64,000 bases of DNA from NCBI GenBank assembly GCA_945874535.1, contig CAMCGZ010000009.1:1-64000 (forward strand), written 5' to 3'. Of this stretch, positions 61,447-64,000 are shown in pieces. The stretch is from Bdellovibrio sp. ZAP7 (GTDB lineage: Bacteria; Bdellovibrionota; UBA1018; CAIMNF01). The notes below the pieces were generated by a model that saw nothing but the letters and a program-made list of their open reading frames with translations, was not told the DNA's origin and did not search any database. Each line of letters begins with the position of its first letter. The first letter of the stretch is position 1. Both the position numbers and the translations under genes were made by a program.

Positions 61447-62118
61447 ATGGCCAAAACCAAGAAAAAATCAGCAAAAACCCCGCATCCGACCGTGACCATC
61501 CTCGAGCACCCGGTGCTCCAGCACAAGCTGTCGATTCTCCGTGACAAAAACATCTCCTCGATGGCATTCCGCCAAATCGTCGAAGAAATGAGCCAGATGA
61601 TGGCCTACGAAGCCACCCGCGATCTGCGGATGGGACTCTCCACAGTCGAGACTCCTCTCGAGAAGACCCAGTCTCCCAAGATCACCGAAACTTTCACCAT
61701 TGTGGCCATTCTTCGCGCGGGCCTCGGCATGCTGAACGGAATGATGAAGATCCTCCCCTTCGCAACGGTCGGACATATCGGGATCTACCGCGACCGTTTT
61801 GTGAACGCCACCGTCGAATACTACCTGCGTTTGCCAAAGAACGTGAAGGGTCAGCGCGTTTTGTTGCTCGATCCGATGCTCGCCACCGGAGATACCGCTT
61901 GCGCGGCCATCGAAAGACTGAAGGAGTACGGTGTGGGACAAATCCGGCTCCTGACCCTCCTTGCGGCTCCACAGGGCATTCGAAAGATCCATGCGAACTT
62001 TCCGGATGTGGAGATCGTCACGGTCAGTCTCGAGCGCGAATTGAATAAAAAAGGTTACATCCTTCCCGGTATGGGTGATGCGGGCGATCGTCTCTACGAT
62101 ACGGTCCATTACTCATGA
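61447..62118 (+). CDS. upp: Uracil phosphoribosyltransferase
   Basis: 223 residues. PRPP-binding LLLDPMLATGDTA and the uracil-binding YILPGMGDAGDR are diagnostic. It converts uracil plus PRPP to UMP. The URC pathway also begins with this reaction (URC6 in yeast), so here it can feed both salvage and breakdown. An N-terminal basic extension (AKTKKKSAKTP) is present. The stop overlaps udk. Confidence 0.94.
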   Translation: MAKTKKKSAKTPHPTVTILEHPVLQHKLSILRDKNISSMAFRQIVEEMSQMMAYEATRDLRMGLSTVETPLEKTQSPKITETFTIVAILRAGLGMLNGMMKILPFATVGHIGIYRDRFVNATVEYYLRLPKNVKGQRVLLLDPMLATGDTACAAIERLKEYGVGQIRLLTLLAAPQGIRKIHANFPDVEIVTVSLERELNKKGYILPGMGDAGDRLYDTVHYS

Positions 62119-62732
62119 CCCCGGAAACCGTCATGCTCATCGGAATCTCGGGAGGCAGCGGCTCGGGGAAAACCACCTTCGCCCGGATGCTCAATGACTA
62201 TCTCAATTCCACCCGCGGTGAGGGGTTCTCTGCGATTCTGGCGCAGGATCACTACTACATCGACCAGTCCGCCCGGTTCAAAGAGGACGGGGACCCATCG
62301 GTGAATTTCGACCACCCTTCGGCCATCGAATTCCCGCTCCTGAGCCGCCATCTCGAGCAACTCCGTCTCAAAAAGCCGGTGGAAGTCCCGATCTACGATT
62401 TCGTAACCCACACCCGGAAGAACGAGACCACTCCGTTTCCACCCCGCCCGGTGGTCATTGTGGATGGAATGCTTCTGCTTTCACAGGCCATTGTACGCCC
62501 CTGGCTCGATCACAGTATCTACGTCGATGCACCCGAGTCGGTCCGCTACGAACGCCGTCTCCGTCGGGATGTCACCGAAAGAGGGCGGACTCCCGATGGC
62601 GTGGAACGCCAGTTCCGGGCCCAGGTGAAACCCATGCACGATGAATTCATCGAACCTTCCAGAAGGTATGCATCCCTTCTGGTCGATGGAACGCGGGATT
62701 TCGCACCGGTCATCGCAGGATTGCGCCTCTGA
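62115..62732 (+). CDS. udk: Uridine kinase
   Basis: 205 residues. P-loop GGSGSGKTT (13-21), AQDHYYID, FDHPSAIEF and PIYDFVTHTR match uridine/cytidine kinases. It makes UMP from uridine. Coupled to upp by a 4-base overlap, so uracil and uridine both enter the UMP pool that Urc1 and Urc4 would act on. Confidence 0.93.
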   Translation: MTPETVMLIGISGGSGSGKTTFARMLNDYLNSTRGEGFSAILAQDHYYIDQSARFKEDGDPSVNFDHPSAIEFPLLSRHLEQLRLKKPVEVPIYDFVTHTRKNETTPFPPRPVVIVDGMLLLSQAIVRPWLDHSIYVDAPESVRYERRLRRDVTERGRTPDGVERQFRAQVKPMHDEFIEPSRRYASLLVDGTRDFAPVIAGLRL

Positions 62733-62747
62733 AATCGAGCTGTTTGC

Positions 62748-62784
62748 TTGAGTTCCGCGTCAATTTCAGGTAAGTTCGCGACAT
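62748..62784 (+). promoter_or_regulatory. Promoter of ahcY, leaderless type
   Basis: TTGAGT (62748-62753), 17-base spacer, TAAGTT (62771-62776), then 8 bases to ATG 62785. The 52-base gap is too short for a SAH riboswitch and none was seen. Confidence 0.5.
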
Positions 62785-64000
62785 ATGAACACAGGATTCT
62801 CGACCGGTCACTACAAGCAAAACCCCAACATGCTCCAATACAAGGTGCGCGATATCACCTTGGCCGATTGGGGTCGTAAGGAAATCAAACTCGCTGAAGC
62901 CGAGATGCCCGGACTCATGTCCCTCCGCCGGGAATTCGGTCCTTCCAAGCCTCTGAAGGGCGCACGGATTGCCGGTTGCCTGCACATGACCATCCAGACT
63001 GCGGTTCTCATCGAAACCCTGGTCGAACTCGGTGCTGAAGTCACCTGGTCTTCCTGCAACATCTTTTCGACCCAGGACCATGCGGCTGCGGCAATCGCAG
63101 CGGCCGGCATTCCGGTCTATGCCTGGAAGGGGCAAACCGAAGAAGAGTTCATGTGGTGTATCGACCAGACCGTATTCTTCGGCGATAAGAACCGTCCACT
63201 CAACATGATCCTCGATGACGGTGGAGACCTCACCGGTCTCGTCCTCACCCAGTACCCTGCTCTCTATGAAGGGATCCGCGGGATCTCTGAAGAGACCACC
63301 ACTGGCGTACACCGCCTGCACGAGCTCGAACGCCTCGGAAAGCTCCCCGTTCCGTGCATCAACGTGAACGACTCGGTGACCAAGTCCAAGTTCGATAACA
63401 AATACGGTTGCCGCGAATCTTGCGTGGACGCGATTCGCAGGGCCACTGACGTCATGATCGCAGGAAAAGTCGCGGTTGTAGCCGGTTTCGGCGATGTCGG
63501 CAAAGGTTCGGCAGATTCCCTCAGTGGCGCCGGTGCCCGCGTAATCGTGACCGAGATCGATCCTATTTGTGCCCTTCAGGCCGCGATGGAAGGCTACGAA
63601 GTGAAGAAGATGGACGATGTGATCGGGATTGCCGATATCGTCGTGACCGCCACCGGTTGCAAGGGCATCATCCAGGATCGCCACTTCAAGGCGATGAAGG
63701 ACAAGACCATCGTTTGCAACATCGGGCACTTCGACATCGAAATCGACATGGCCTGGCTCAACAAGAACTACGGCCACACCAAAGACACCATCAAGCCCCA
63801 GGTGGATCTCTACACTCTCGACGGGAACAAGCAAGTCATCGTGCTGGCTGAAGGCCGCTTGGTGAACCTCGGATGCGCCACCGGTCACCCGAGCTTTGTG
63901 ATGTCGAACTCGTTTGCGAACCAAACTCTCGCGCAGATCGAGCTTTGGGCGCATGCTTCGAAATACGAGAAAAAGGTCTACATGTTGCCGAAGCACCTGG
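62785..64000 (+). CDS. ahcY: S-adenosylhomocysteine hydrolase (partial, runs off the window)
   Basis: The first 405 codons are present without a stop; roughly 25-30 residues should be missing at the C-terminus. Family motifs include [42 protein letters not shown] and the NAD-binding [10 protein letters not shown]. It splits S-adenosylhomocysteine to adenosine and homocysteine in methylation recycling. It starts 52 bases after udk with its own promoter signals. Confidence 0.95.
   Translation, partial: MNTGFSTGHYKQNPNMLQYKVRDITLADWGRKEIKLAEAEMPGLMSLRREFGPSKPLKGARIAGCLHMTIQTAVLIETLVELGAEVTWSSCNIFSTQDHAAAAIAAAGIPVYAWKGQTEEEFMWCIDQTVFFGDKNRPLNMILDDGGDLTGLVLTQYPALYEGIRGISEETTTGVHRLHELERLGKLPVPCINVNDSVTKSKFDNKYGCRESCVDAIRRATDVMIAGKVAVVAGFGDVGKGSADSLSGAGARVIVTEIDPICALQAAMEGYEVKKMDDVIGIADIVVTATGCKGIIQDRHFKAMKDKTIVCNIGHFDIEIDMAWLNKNYGHTKDTIKPQVDLYTLDGNKQVIVLAEGRLVNLGCATGHPSFVMSNSFANQTLAQIELWAHASKYEKKVYMLPKHL

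Noticed and set aside
62733-62784. SAH riboswitch before ahcY
   Set aside because: The gap is only 52 bases, too short for the known SAH aptamer, and the conserved core was not seen.
62710-63996. A 428-codon minus-strand frame opposite ahcY
   Set aside because: Shadow of a highly conserved enzyme gene; no start signals or domain.

Overview
The window is a gene-dense, roughly 57-58% GC chromosomal segment from a Gram-negative bacterium: 61 protein genes, many overlapping by 4 bases, outer-membrane barrels, lipoproteins and LPS-type glycosyl transfer. An FHA-GGDEF diguanylate cyclase, a GAF/HD-GYP protein, many orphan lipoproteins and the transposase type all recall Bdellovibrionota (Bdellovibrio/Oligoflexia-like). 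That assignment is inference; no rRNA or other decisive marker is present. No tRNA, rRNA or CRISPR array was seen, and no gap without a gene exceeds 300 bases.

Layout. 1-3618: end of an unknown secreted protein, then a minus-strand envelope operon (TPR membrane protein, FecR-domain protein, outer-membrane barrel, HExxH peptidase lipoprotein). 3660-6921: GAF/HD-GYP protein, a von Willebrand A-like lipoprotein and a small Cys-rich protein. 6880-14979: two divergent gene sets that look like one uncharacterised biosynthetic locus. Minus strand: ketoacyl synthase III, ATP-grasp ligase, NAD-dependent reductase, MBL-fold hydrolase, PaaK-like AMP-forming enzyme. Plus strand: Coq4-like protein, membrane fatty acid desaturase, GNAT-like protein. 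14983-19117: acetoacetate-use operon (thiolase, a lone peptide-type binding protein, CoA-transferase A and B). 19183-21781: HtrA-like protease, an unknown protein and a histone H1-like protein. 21910-32848: rpmF, fabD, fabG, acpP, then an insertion sequence with clear terminal inverted repeats and an S41 peptidase, then fabF, rpiB, glyA, acyl-CoA dehydrogenase and pgi. 32943-44687: FHA-GGDEF, mutL, miaA, ilvE, an RluA-type synthase, a barrel/lipoprotein pair, mnmC and a glycosyltransferase. 44605-54718: minus-strand operons (HAD, radical SAM, MORN-like lipoprotein, response regulator; nucleotidase and BtpA; PHP lipoprotein, barrel and ettA). 54866-64000: small secreted protein, Nfu, then manC, an mmsA-like dehydrogenase, urc1, urc4, upp, udk and the start of ahcY.

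Most notable points. (1) mmsA-urc1-urc4-upp-udk is a compact version of the URC uracil-catabolism pathway known from yeast, joined to a CoA-acylating semialdehyde dehydrogenase that could carry the C3 product to acetyl-CoA. (2) The 6880-14979 locus resembles Ole-type head-to-head acyl condensation with the usual hydrolase and ligase replaced. (3) Many transcription units have a -10 hexamer only 6-9 bases before the start codon, which predicts leaderless or nearly leaderless mRNAs. Two divergent pairs share or abut their -35 boxes. (4) The radical SAM gene appears to start at a CTG that overlaps the preceding stop codon.
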